23,325 nt of DNA from positions 1-23,325 of IMG/VR virus record IMGVR_UViG_3300021185_001690. One strand, 5' to 3'. The notes beneath the pieces are model-generated. The model had not been told where the DNA came from, ran no database searches, and saw only the letters and a list, made by a program, of their open reading frames with translations. Source of the stretch: a virus. Below are positions 1-8,173 of the stretch, in pieces; positions within the stretch are counted from its first letter, which is position 1, and every line of letters starts with the position of its first letter. A program made the translations under genes and the position numbers.

Positions 1-2
1 TA

Positions 3-278
3 ATGGCAATAACACACGAACTTTTAGAAGAATTCACCGGCACTCGCGCAAGTGAAATGCCTGACCCTGAGAACGAGGGTGAGACTATAACTGAAGAGTC
101 AGCTTGCATAGATGTAAAAGTGCGTTTCACATGCAGCGAAACGAGCAAAACTCATGAGCGGTTCGTCAACGTCTGCTTAGATGCTGACGGTGCATATGAT
201 GCTGACGCTACCGCTGTTCGTATCGGTGAAGTTGCTCTGGGCGTAGCTAACAAAATGAGCATGGGCGTAATTGATTAG
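3..278 (+). CDS. Hypothetical phage protein, 91 aa
   Basis: Small acidic protein that I do not recognise. It has an acidic N-terminal third (PDPENEGETITEE) and then a segment with two cysteines that looks like a small beta-rich domain. The ATG follows TA at the window edge, and TAATG would be a typical stop/start overlap with a gene lying outside. It is followed by a 75-base gap with a hairpin, then two further + strand genes, so it belongs to the late/structural transcription unit. The start could lie upstream of the window because the first two bases are all that is seen. Confidence 0.6.
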   Translation: MAITHELLEEFTGTRASEMPDPENEGETITEESACIDVKVRFTCSETSKTHERFVNVCLDADGAYDADATAVRIGEVALGVANKMSMGVID

Positions 279-290
279 CGTTGAAAAGTG

Positions 291-328
291 AGCTTTCATT
301 ATATTAGCGTAGCCAATATAATGAAGCT
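291..328 (+). promoter_or_regulatory. Long hairpin carrying an ATATTAG box, between two structural genes
   Basis: An inverted repeat pairs ATTATATT (298-305) with AATATAAT (315-322). It is extended outward by AGCTT-C against G-AAGCT with one bulged T, and inward by GC/GC, leaving a 3-base loop. No T-run follows, so it is not a standard intrinsic terminator. Its left arm contains ATATTAG followed after six bases by CAATAT, close to the element found before early - strand units (ATATTAG-N6-TAYTAW). It may be a promoter/operator, an RNA processing site or a weak terminator for gene 3-278. Confidence 0.45.
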
Positions 329-353
329 TTCCCACCCCTAGAAGGAGTCTTAG

Positions 354-584
354 ATGACTGATCAAAATACAGCTGTAGAACAACAAGCCGAGCCAACATT
401 AACAATTGGCGAAACTACGTATCCTGTCGACACGCTGAGTGATGAGGTGAAAGAGATGCTTTCGCTGCATGAGCAAGCAATGCAAATGGCCATTGCTGCA
501 AAGCGACAGGCTGCTATCCACGATCTTGCAGTAGCAAACATTGCAGCGCATATCGAAAAAGCTGTGCAGGAAACAGAAGAATGA
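354..584 (+). CDS. Small conserved-type phage protein, 76 aa
   Basis: Starts at ATG 354 behind a good Shine-Dalgarno sequence (AAGGAG, 6 bases away). The N-terminal half is polar (residues 1-20), then comes a short IGETTYPVDTLSDEVKEML segment and an alanine-rich helix to the C-terminus. This resembles the small 'item name then helical tail' proteins often found beside tail genes in marine phages (DUF6447-like), but I assign no function. It ends 7 bases before the next gene and shares its transcription unit. Confidence 0.65.
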   Translation: MTDQNTAVEQQAEPTLTIGETTYPVDTLSDEVKEMLSLHEQAMQMAIAAKRQAAIHDLAVANIAAHIEKAVQETEE

Positions 585-591
585 GGAAAAG

Positions 592-2298
592 ATGGCCTAT
601 TTTAAGCGGGATCGTTTTAGCGGGATAGCGCCAGGAGTCAGTCCGAGACTCTTGGCAGATCAGTTTGGTCAGATAGCAGAGAACATAGGCTTTGAATCTG
701 GTCGGCTTGTATCTACCAAGACAGACACTGACGAATTCACACTAACTAGCTCTACTCGAAGAAGTATCTACAAGTACGAGTACGGCAGCTCGTCATCCGT
801 CTGGCTCCAGTGGAACGAAGAAGTTGATGTTGTCCCTGGTCCTATACCTGGTGATACAACTGATCGCCTGTACTTTACTGGCGATGACTACCCGCGTATC
901 GGTTGGTCTACCACCATTGTTAGCGGTTCGTCATACCCGAATAACTCTTTCCGGCTCGGGGTTCCCGCTCCAGCCATCGCGCCCACGGTTAGTATAAGTG
1001 GTACTGTTGACGAAACGCTCACGCCAAACGATGTGTCTTATGTATACACATATGTAACTGCTGATGGCAGAGAAGGTCCACCTAGTGCGCCTTCTACTGT
1101 CGTCGAGATGGTTGACGGGCAGACAGCGACTCTAACGTTGACTAATCAGACTTTTGCTTCTGGGCATAACTTAGGCAGCGGGTCACTCAAGCGTATATAC
1201 CGCTCTAACACGGGTTCTACCAACACGCAGTTTCAGTTTGTTAAAGAGATACCTATTGCTGACGCAAGTGAACCGGACTCCAAAGATGCCGCGACGCTCG
1301 GTGAAGTACTACCAAGCGGTGGTTGGATTGGACCGCCAGATGACGATAGTTCACTTTACCCAGATGGGCAGCTAAAGGGTTTGATAGCGCTAGCGCAAGG
1401 CGTGATGGCGGGCTTCACAGGCAAACGCTTTTGCCTTAGCGAACCCTTTCTCCCGCACGCATGGCCGATTGGCTATCGTATAACGACTGAAGAAGACATC
1501 GTCGCTATTGCATCAACGGCAAATGGAGTCGCTGCTCTGACTGATGGGCAACCGTACTTCATAACGGGCACCGATCCAAGTGCAATGACCGCGATCCGTA
1601 TTGATTTAGCACAAGCGTGTGTCAACGAGCATAGCGTAGTAGACATGGGGGACTATGTTTTGTACGCGGGGCCAGACGGTTTGTGTGGAGTGCAAAGTTC
1701 TAGCGGCCAAGTTGTTACTAATGGTTTAATTTCAGTTGATCAATGGAACGCTAATTTTAACCCTACGACAATTCGTGCGTTTAGACATGAGGGCACGTAT
1801 GTTGCGTTCCATGCAACAGGCGGCTGGGTCTATGACCCAAGAGGGGGCGAGAATACTCTTTCTACACTTACCATCGACGCAGCAGTACGCGGGGGTTATC
1901 GCAATCCTAAAGATGGGCAGCTTTATCTCATTGTTGGTAACAAGATTAAGAAATACCAAGGCGGCTCAACCAACAACACGCTCAAGTTCAAGAGTAAGAA
2001 ATTCGTTACTTCCGCCCCAGTCTCGATGGGTTGGGTTTCTGTCCACGCTAACGTTTATCCCGTCACAGTCAAAGTATACGGAGACGGTACGTTGGTTGCG
2101 CATTACACGCTGACCTATGCAAACAATGTTTACACTCAGGCAACTACTGTACCCAGCGGGATTAGTGACGGAACACTACGTGAGCCAGTGATGCGTATGC
2201 CTGCAGGCATAGCACAAGAGTGGGAAGTGCAGGTTGAAGGTACTGACATTAACGAATTCTGTCTATCGCAATCGATGGAGGAAATTCGCAACTCATGA
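592..2298 (+). CDS. Virion tail structural protein (tail tube/nozzle-like)
   Basis: Protein of 568 aa. The start at 592 is chosen because GAGGA lies 4 bases upstream and the product then begins MAYFKRDRFSGIAPGVSPR; an earlier in-frame ATG at 541 lies inside the preceding gene. The N-terminal part has the pattern seen in podovirus-type tail proteins and 'packaged DNA stabilisation' proteins: a short arm, a W-rich strand (VWLQWNEEVDVV), then a 'DRLYFTGDDYPRIG' block. A fibronectin-like YTYVTADGREGPPSAPS stretch follows near residue 165, and many short beta strands follow that. This suggests a beta-rich tail component that joins the tail to the fibre, supported by its position directly before the giant fibre gene, which it overlaps by ATGA. 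The family name is an inference from pattern memory, and a siphovirus tail role cannot be excluded. Confidence 0.65.
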   Translation: MAYFKRDRFSGIAPGVSPRLLADQFGQIAENIGFESGRLVSTKTDTDEFTLTSSTRRSIYKYEYGSSSSVWLQWNEEVDVVPGPIPGDTTDRLYFTGDDYPRIGWSTTIVSGSSYPNNSFRLGVPAPAIAPTVSISGTVDETLTPNDVSYVYTYVTADGREGPPSAPSTVVEMVDGQTATLTLTNQTFASGHNLGSGSLKRIYRSNTGSTNTQFQFVKEIPIADASEPDSKDAATLGEVLPSGGWIGPPDDDSSLYPDGQLKGLIALAQGVMAGFTGKRFCLSEPFLPHAWPIGYRITTEEDIVAIASTANGVAALTDGQPYFITGTDPSAMTAIRIDLAQACVNEHSVVDMGDYVLYAGPDGLCGVQSSSGQVVTNGLISVDQWNANFNPTTIRAFRHEGTYVAFHATGGWVYDPRGGENTLSTLTIDAAVRGGYRNPKDGQLYLIVGNKIKKYQGGSTNNTLKFKSKKFVTSAPVSMGWVSVHANVYPVTVKVYGDGTLVAHYTLTYANNVYTQATTVPSGISDGTLREPVMRMPAGIAQEWEVQVEGTDINEFCLSQSMEEIRNS

Positions 2299-5200
2299 GT
2301 AACCAGACTAAAGTACCAGGAATACCAAAGCCTCCTGCAGAAGTATCCCCAGAACTTCGCAGCTGGATAACGTCTGTTGCGGAAGCACTTGAGATTAGGT
2401 TAGGTCGCCGTGGCGATCCAAGAGACCGTGCTGTTACTTTACGAGAGTTAATTGAATCGGGACTTGCAGAAGACTTGAAGGCCTCTCGGTTTGACCCAAA
2501 CAATGTTAACTCTAGCAATTTGGGGATGGGGCCAGTAGAGACAATAGACTCAAATAAGCCTCCCCCTCCTACGGGTTTTGCTGCTGCTGGAGCTTACTCA
2601 CAAGTCAACCTGAGCTGGGACTACCCAAACTACGGCAACCATTCTTACGCTGAAATTTATGGGCATGATTCAGATGCGATAGGTGATGCGCAGATAATAG
2701 GAGCATCTACGGGTCGCGGCTACATAGACCCTATTGGCTCAGGTGCGACGCGCCATTATTGGATTAGGTTTGTTTCACAGTCGAATGTCGTGGGACCGTT
2801 TAACTCTAGTACTAGCACGGTCGCTACAACAGCTGCCGATGTAGACCACTTACTTGGTGTGTTAACAGACGCAATTACTACAGATGAGCTAACAGGTACC
2901 CTTGAGACAGAGATCGGAAAGATTTCTGGTGATATTAGTGTTGCAAACTCTGTCACCGCTCGCATTGCTGCTGAAGCAACTTCGCGAGCCGCAGCGGTTA
3001 GTAGTGAGGCTACTGCTAGGGCGGCTGCAGTTAGCAGTGAGGCTTCTGCTAGGGGGGCAGCCATAACTACCGCCCGCGACGCGCTTCAAGCGCAGATAAA
3101 CGACATCGCAGGTATAGCTGCGTGGGCATCTACTGAGTCTTACAGTATTGATGATAAGGTGCGTCATAGTGACAAATTGTGGAAAGCGGCAGCAGCGAAC
3201 AGTGACTCTGAGCCTACTCACAATAATGGTTCTAGTACCAACTCTGACTGGACGCTTATTGGTGACTATACAAGTTTAGGAGCTAACACAGCAGCGAACA
3301 GTGCAGCGATTTTAGCGATCAACACTGTTGATTCGACCAGTACGTCCGCTGCTGCTCTTGCGATTAAAGCGTTGCAGACAACCGTTAACGATAGTGAAAC
3401 AGGTTTGGAAGCAACAGCGGACTCTTTAGACACGCTGTCTAACCGTGTTAACCATACTGATACGGGTTTGGTAGCAACAGCGAGCAAGCTTACTGGTCTT
3501 GAAACTGCGGTCTTCAACGACATGACGGGTGTGCCTAATTGGGCTAAGGCAGACTCTAGCGCAACTCCAGCAATACCTTCGGTTACATACGGTATAGGTG
3601 CTAGGGTTGTCTATGATAAAAAACTTTACCGCGCCGTTGCAGACCAATTAACGAATGTAGAGGGAGCAGCAAATTATTTTGTTCCGGGGACTAACGCTAC
3701 TAAATGGGCGCTTGATACGGTTGCTGCGGCTTCTGCAGTTACTTTGCTGTCCAACACACTTACGAGTGACTACGCCACTGCATCTGATACTTCGCTCATA
3801 GAAGCCGCCATGCTTAACAGTCTGACGGGTGTACCTGATTGGGCTAAGGCAGACTCTAGCGTATCTCCAGCAATACCTTCGGTTACATACACTATAGGTG
3901 CTAGAGTTATTTACGAAAAAAGACTTTACCGCGCCGTTGTAAACCAATTAACGAACGTAGAGGGCGCAGCAAATTATTTTGTCCCAGGGACTGACGCTAC
4001 TAAATGGGCCACTGACAGTATAACTACAGCATCGGTTTTAGCTGCATCAGAAGCAAGCGCTGACGGCAAGTTCGCGACTGCTACTAAGCTGGATAATCTT
4101 GAATCAGCGGCATTTAGCAATTACACAGGTTTGTCTGAATACAACTCAAACGCGGCGTATCTAGTTGGTGCGCGTGTAACGTATGGCACTGGGGCTGGAA
4201 AAAAGATTTATATAGCAATAGAACCTTCAGGAGGTTCAGTAAGCCCGCAGATACCCACGGTCGCTGCATACTGGGACGAAGACACTTTAGCAAGTCAGGC
4301 AGTATCGTCTGGCGCTGCTGCTCAAGCGTTATCGTCAGCAAATACTTACACAGATACTAATGCTGCTTCAGCAAGTGAGTTCTCAGCCTTGAACGCAGGC
4401 GTGTTTGTAGATATTGCAGGCGTAAATGCTTGGGTAAATACTAAACCCGACTATGATATCGGTGACAGGGTATACCACAACCAAAGAATTTATAAAGCTC
4501 AAAAAGTAACTGGAGATTTTGTGTCAGGCTTATCGACTTGGGCTTCTGGCAACGATTATGAAGTAGATGACATCGTCAAATATACGGATAGCGGTTTAGC
4601 GGTGGACGAGCGTCCTTACAAATGTCTTGTCGATAATACTAACAATACTCCTCACAACAACTTATCTGGGGAAAACCCTAAGTGGGCGATTAACCATCCT
4701 GAGCCTGGGACCAACGCTGCCTATTGGATAATAGACGCCGCTTCACTAGCATCAGCGGTAAGTGCTTTAACAACTGATGTGACGAACAACTATGCAAGAG
4801 CGACGGATGTTACAGCTTTAGACGCATCTATTTTTGGTGGTGTTAACGGAGCGCCTGCTTGGTCGAATCAACAAAGTTATGCCGTGGGTGCCAGAGTTAC
4901 TCATGACGATATTCTGTACAAAGCTATTCAGGCATCATCAAACCAAGCACCCAAACAACCGCCGAATGTAGATTACTGGGCTATCGCTCGATTTGCTACT
5001 GGATCAGCGCTTACTGAGCTGTCAGTTGAGGTGAATGACAAAGCAACAACAGGCAGCTTAACTACGCTTGAGTCCTCAATTTTCAACAACGTCATCGGCG
5101 CTCCCAACTGGGCTACTGGAACCACTTACTCTGCTGGTGCTACTGTCACTTACAACCAGAAGATTTATAGAGCTTTGCAAAGCACAGCTTTTGGCGGTGG

Positions 5201-7199
5201 TGGCGGAGAGCCTACCGAGTATGCTCTACCTACGAATACTACGTACTGGGTACAAGACACTTTAACTACGGCTGATCAGGTAGAAGCTGCATACGCAAAA
5301 AGCAGTGACGTTACGGTGTTACAGAGCAACCTGTTCGACAACATGGTAGGTGTGCCCGAGTGGAATAGTAACACTACCTATTCTGCGGGAGCCAGGGTTG
5401 TTCACACAACTTCTAATGGCGTGAAAAAGCTATACAAGTCGAAAGTAGACAATAATAGTGGAAACTCACCAACAAATACGAACGGGTCTGTTAATACCAA
5501 TTGGGAGCTAGACACTCTGGCTAGCGCAACCGCAGTTAATTCGTTAACCACGCTTGTGAACATCGATGAATCAATAACTGACTACGTTGCGGGGCAGTTT
5601 TCAACAAAGGTTGACCTTGGCAACTTGTCCGTTGCTTCAAAGTTCAGTCAATACCAAACAACAACCCAAGCGGCAGAAGCTACGGTGACTGCAACTGACG
5701 CTTTAAGCGTAGCGATATTTGATCAGATAACAGGCGTGGATGGCTGGTCGACTAACGAAACTTATGCCGAAGGTGATAGGGTCTATTCTAGAACAGGCGT
5801 GGCAGCCCCCATAAAAATATACAAGTCGAAAGTAGCCAATAATAATGGAAACACACCAACAAATCAGAACGGGTCTATTAATACCCAGTATTGGGAGCTT
5901 GATGCTCTGGCGTTTGCTGGGGCTTTTGATACGTTAGATGCAACTGTAAATGCTGACGGCTCGGGGCTAGTAGACAAGGTAAGTAATATTGAACTTGACC
6001 TTGGCGATTTGGGCGATACTTCAGTACAAACTCGGTTTGTAGCTACGGGCGATGATATCAATGGCCTTAAATCAAAGTATACAATTAAGATCGATTCTAA
6101 TGGGCATGTGGCGGGTTTTGGGTTAGCTCAAGACGTTAACCCAGCGGGCATCGCTACGAGTAGGTTTTTTGTCAATGCTGATAAGTTTGCAATTCTGCCT
6201 GACGCAGCTACCTCTGCTGACCCAGCTTGGTCTTCAGGCACCTCATACTCAGTAGGAAACAAGGTCACCCGCGAGGGTAAGTTGTATCAGGCAAGAGTAG
6301 CGCATTCTAACCATCAGCCGCCAAACGATACGTACTGGGATGATCTAAGTCGCAGTCCTTTTACGGTTACAGCTACTGGAACTACCGTCGATGGTACTTA
6401 TGTTCCCGCAGGCGTTTACATTAACAACGCAATGATTAAGCACGCTTCTATTACATCTGCACAGATTGGGTCTGTTAATGCCGACATGATCACCACTGGC
6501 AACTTAGATGTTATGGAGCTTATTACAGCTAACCAAATCAAAGCGAGCCTGCTAGCAATTGACGATAACGTCTTATATGAGGCCGCTAATGGAAATTTGA
6601 TACTTCGAACAGGGAGCGCGGATCAAGGGGTTAAACTCGAAAATTTATCTTATGACGCCTTGGGCCTTGTAGCTCAAGCTACTCAGTCATCTGCGTCTGT
6701 AATCTCTAACCAAAGCTATTATCCAAGTTCATTTACTGCCAGCACACCGTGGCGTTCAGCAGTTATAACAACCCAGATACCCTTTGGCGGAGTAACAACT
6801 CAGACCGTTACGCTTCCTCAGTTTCTGGAGTTTACGATACAAGAAGCGACCATAAAAGAACAAGGTCTTTATTACATAGATTTTGGCGCTTCAGCATTTG
6901 GTCAATTAACCAACAATAACTCTACCGCTGCTAGTCAGGTGATTTTAGATATCCAAAGTAAAATAGGTACTGCCGCTTATACGGACTACACATCGCGTGC
7001 TACACCCGCTAAATATTGGGGAACACTCCCGCTTACGCAGCACTCCGCTTCTACTACTGTCACACTATATACAGGCCGCAAGTATCAGTTTCGTCTCTAT
7101 GGCCATCTTAAAGGTTTTGCCAACTCTTCTATTGGTGCTAGTAACCTGGGGTATCAAGGTGGATACATTCGCATATTCAGAATACCTAACCAGACTTAA
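2295..7199 (+). CDS. Giant tail fibre / tip protein with ~11 CBM5/12-like modules and DUF1983-like C-terminal region
   Basis: Protein of 1634 aa, the likely receptor-binding fibre. Order of parts: N-terminal arm to about residue 85; a fibronectin III-like domain (about 90-175, 'PPPPTGFAAAGAYSQVNLSW'); an alanine-rich coiled region with repeated 'ASSEATARAAAV' heptads (about 215-265); then about eleven modules of the pattern W-x4-Y-x2-G-x-R/K-V-x5-K-x-Y-K/R-A ... P ... YW, starting near residues 272, 412, 512, 611, 709, 746, 852, 935, 1020, 1148 and 1308. Most are separated by 30-60 residue predicted coiled-coil linkers. This pattern is that of the small chitin-binding CBM5/12 domains. Residues about 1254-1422 (YTIKIDSNGHVAGFG ... 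FFVNADKFAI ... PFTV ... IKHASITSAQIG) match the tail-tip DUF1983 region of lambda gpJ-type proteins, with the last CBM module inserted in it. The final 200 residues are a beta-rich head. It overlaps the preceding gene by 4 bases. Confidence 0.85.
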   Translation: MSNQTKVPGIPKPPAEVSPELRSWITSVAEALEIRLGRRGDPRDRAVTLRELIESGLAEDLKASRFDPNNVNSSNLGMGPVETIDSNKPPPPTGFAAAGAYSQVNLSWDYPNYGNHSYAEIYGHDSDAIGDAQIIGASTGRGYIDPIGSGATRHYWIRFVSQSNVVGPFNSSTSTVATTAADVDHLLGVLTDAITTDELTGTLETEIGKISGDISVANSVTARIAAEATSRAAAVSSEATARAAAVSSEASARGAAITTARDALQAQINDIAGIAAWASTESYSIDDKVRHSDKLWKAAAANSDSEPTHNNGSSTNSDWTLIGDYTSLGANTAANSAAILAINTVDSTSTSAAALAIKALQTTVNDSETGLEATADSLDTLSNRVNHTDTGLVATASKLTGLETAVFNDMTGVPNWAKADSSATPAIPSVTYGIGARVVYDKKLYRAVADQLTNVEGAANYFVPGTNATKWALDTVAAASAVTLLSNTLTSDYATASDTSLIEAAMLNSLTGVPDWAKADSSVSPAIPSVTYTIGARVIYEKRLYRAVVNQLTNVEGAANYFVPGTDATKWATDSITTASVLAASEASADGKFATATKLDNLESAAFSNYTGLSEYNSNAAYLVGARVTYGTGAGKKIYIAIEPSGGSVSPQIPTVAAYWDEDTLASQAVSSGAAAQALSSANTYTDTNAASASEFSALNAGVFVDIAGVNAWVNTKPDYDIGDRVYHNQRIYKAQKVTGDFVSGLSTWASGNDYEVDDIVKYTDSGLAVDERPYKCLVDNTNNTPHNNLSGENPKWAINHPEPGTNAAYWIIDAASLASAVSALTTDVTNNYARATDVTALDASIFGGVNGAPAWSNQQSYAVGARVTHDDILYKAIQASSNQAPKQPPNVDYWAIARFATGSALTELSVEVNDKATTGSLTTLESSIFNNVIGAPNWATGTTYSAGATVTYNQKIYRALQSTAFGGGGGEPTEYALPTNTTYWVQDTLTTADQVEAAYAKSSDVTVLQSNLFDNMVGVPEWNSNTTYSAGARVVHTTSNGVKKLYKSKVDNNSGNSPTNTNGSVNTNWELDTLASATAVNSLTTLVNIDESITDYVAGQFSTKVDLGNLSVASKFSQYQTTTQAAEATVTATDALSVAIFDQITGVDGWSTNETYAEGDRVYSRTGVAAPIKIYKSKVANNNGNTPTNQNGSINTQYWELDALAFAGAFDTLDATVNADGSGLVDKVSNIELDLGDLGDTSVQTRFVATGDDINGLKSKYTIKIDSNGHVAGFGLAQDVNPAGIATSRFFVNADKFAILPDAATSADPAWSSGTSYSVGNKVTREGKLYQARVAHSNHQPPNDTYWDDLSRSPFTVTATGTTVDGTYVPAGVYINNAMIKHASITSAQIGSVNADMITTGNLDVMELITANQIKASLLAIDDNVLYEAANGNLILRTGSADQGVKLENLSYDALGLVAQATQSSASVISNQSYYPSSFTASTPWRSAVITTQIPFGGVTTQTVTLPQFLEFTIQEATIKEQGLYYIDFGASAFGQLTNNNSTAASQVILDIQSKIGTAAYTDYTSRATPAKYWGTLPLTQHSASTTVTLYTGRKYQFRLYGHLKGFANSSIGASNLGYQGGYIRIFRIPNQT
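3523..4009 (+). repeat. Tandem in-gene duplication, period exactly 300 bp
   Basis: Bases 3523-3709 and 3823-4009 are highly similar over about 187 bp, including runs such as GGGCTAAGGCAGACTCTAGC that are identical. They encode the second and third CBM-like modules of the tail fibre. The period of 300 bases equals 100 codons, so reading frame is kept. A second, weaker pair is seen around 5440-5530 and 5818-5910 (modules eight and nine). This looks like recent duplication of a carbohydrate-binding module. Confidence 0.9.
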
Positions 7200-7202
7200 A
7201 TT

Positions 7203-7628
7203 ATGCATCTAATCTATAATATAGCTACAGGCAAACCAAGACTGACAGTATCTTCGCTAGATTTAGCGGACGGTAATTTAAAAGAAGGCGAAGCACACAT
7301 AGACGTATCGAACAGCGCTATTGATAACTCGCTATTCGAGAACGTTCTAATTGTTGATGGCCAATTAGTACAGCAGGAAGCAGCCGTGCTTGATCCAGTA
7401 GCAGCAGCGCGTCATTTTCGCATTAGTTTTTTAGCTGAGTCTGATTGGACGCAGACCACAGATAGTCCGCTCAGCGTAAGTTCGAAAGAAGCTTGGGCTA
7501 GGTATCGGCAAGAGTTAAGAGACTTTCCGGCAAGCATTGCAGCCATTGCTGCAGACGAGGAACGGTCTGAGGATTTATCAGAATTATATTTAGTAGAGCA
7601 GTTATTGCCAACACAACCCGAGGATTAG
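7203..7628 (+). CDS. Tail fibre assembly chaperone-like protein
   Basis: Protein of 141 aa. Residues from about 70 on, ISFLAESDWTQTTDSP followed by KEAWARYRQELRDFP, carry the hallmark of the phage tail assembly chaperone family (DUF4376/Phage_tail_APC: 'R..LL..sDWtq..Ds.....aWa.YRq.LRd.P'). Such proteins sit directly after a tail fibre gene and help it fold or trimerise, which is exactly its place here (3 bases after the fibre stop). The N-terminal half is a small unrecognised domain that may bind the fibre. No clear ribosome binding site is seen, so translation may depend on the fibre gene. Confidence 0.8.
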   Translation: MHLIYNIATGKPRLTVSSLDLADGNLKEGEAHIDVSNSAIDNSLFENVLIVDGQLVQQEAAVLDPVAAARHFRISFLAESDWTQTTDSPLSVSSKEAWARYRQELRDFPASIAAIAADEERSEDLSELYLVEQLLPTQPED

Positions 7629-7630
7629 AA

Positions 7631-7735
7631 ATGCATAAAGGTAAGCAGTGCGTGCTAAACGCCAAGACAAAATCAAAACCCAAGTCAAAACCCAAAAAGA
7701 AACCAGCTAAGAAGAAGCGAACTTATGGCTACTAG
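7631..7735 (+). CDS. Lysine-rich mini protein, 34 aa
   Basis: Small ORF starting at ATG 7631, two bases after the chaperone stop, with GAGG seven bases upstream. The product starts MHKGKQCVLNAK and then runs through repeated K-S-K-P and K-K-P steps to end KKKRTYGY: 15 of 34 residues are lysine or arginine. Its stop overlaps the start of the next gene by 11 bases. The tight spacing on both sides and the ribosome binding site argue that it is a real gene. A basic, proline-spaced peptide could bind DNA or RNA or sit in the virion, but nothing shows its role. Confidence 0.6.
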   Translation: MHKGKQCVLNAKTKSKPKSKPKKKPAKKKRTYGY

Positions 7736-7958
7736 AAACTACAAGAAAGAGTACGCGTCTTACCACAGCAAAACTGATCAAAAAAAGAATCGGGCGGGGC
7801 GAAACAAAGCGCGGCGCTCTGCTATGGCGGCAGGCAAAGTGAAGAAAGGTGATGGGCAGGATGTTCATCATAAAGACGGTAACCCCCGTAACAATAAAAA
7901 GGGTAACGTGAAGGTGGTAAGCCGGAAAAAGAACCGTGGTGTTTATAGGTTCGCGTAA
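7725..7958 (+). CDS. Small basic HNH-like protein, 77 aa
   Basis: Very basic protein beginning MATRNYKKEYASYH. The C-terminal half DVHHKDGNPRNNKKGN followed by VKVVSRKKNR has the core of the HNH fold: the His-His start, the asparagine-rich middle (NPRNN) and the closing N-R. The family of 'YKKEY..Y....Q.KNR..RNKARR ... KGDG.DV.H' proteins is widespread in marine phages, where it is labelled HNH-like or hypothetical. The third-position His of a full HNH enzyme is not evident, so it may bind DNA without cutting it. It is the last gene of the + strand module before the attachment region. Confidence 0.65.
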   Translation: MATRNYKKEYASYHSKTDQKKNRAGRNKARRSAMAAGKVKKGDGQDVHHKDGNPRNNKKGNVKVVSRKKNRGVYRFA

Positions 7959-7959
7959 C

Positions 7960-7974
7960 TCCGTCAATGACGGA
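7960..7974. repeat. Perfect inverted repeat TCCGTCA-A-TGACGGA (left arm-type site)
   Basis: A 15-base palindrome with a central A, beginning one base after the HNH-like gene stop. Its right half, ATGACGGA (7967-7974), occurs twice more just before the integrase start (8174 and 8185). Copies on both sides of the attachment core suggest integrase or excisionase arm sites. The palindrome could also form a transcript-end hairpin, but no T-run follows. Confidence 0.5.
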
Positions 7975-8103
7975 ATAGAAAGTAAACAAAATTACTATAA
8001 CTAACAAAATCAACGAGTTATGAAGCTCCGAGACTAACATTTAGTTATGCACAAAAGTTCCGTAAGTAATTGATCTAGAACAAATTAACAGCTTTAGACG
8101 TAA

Positions 8104-8124
8104 CGAATCCCTCCCTCTCCGCCA
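8104..8124 (+). other. attP core: copy of the 3' end of a tRNA-Ser gene
   Basis: The 21 bases read C-GAAT-CCCTC-CCTCTCC-GCCA. They match tRNA positions 56-76: T-loop end, T-stem 3' strand, acceptor 3' strand, discriminator G and CCA. The acceptor strand CCTCTCC followed by GCCA is typical of gammaproteobacterial tRNA-Ser. The homology breaks at position 55 (A instead of the invariant T), and no rest of a tRNA precedes it, so this is not a tRNA gene. Lying 73 bases upstream of the integrase, it is the expected identity segment for integration into a tRNA gene. Flanks hold an inverted pair ATAACTAA (7997-8004) / TTAGTTAT (8041-8048), possibly protein sites. The rest of the 7959-8197 gap is AT-rich with no other gene. 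Confidence 0.75.
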
Positions 8125-8173
8125 CATTTTTAAGTGTTTGTTTCTAATATATTTTTTGCTATGTTAGGAATCC

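Noticed and set aside
2756-3221. Long antisense reading frames opposite the fibre gene
   Set aside because: They mirror the low-complexity Ala/Ser/Thr repeats of the fibre, lack ribosome sites and show no domain pattern.
7960-7974. Intrinsic terminator for the late genes
   Set aside because: The palindrome is only 7 bp per arm and is followed by GAATAGAAAG, without a T-run.
8085-8124. A complete tRNA gene before the integrase
   Set aside because: Only positions 56-76 are present; the sequence upstream lacks the T-stem 5' strand, anticodon and D arms.
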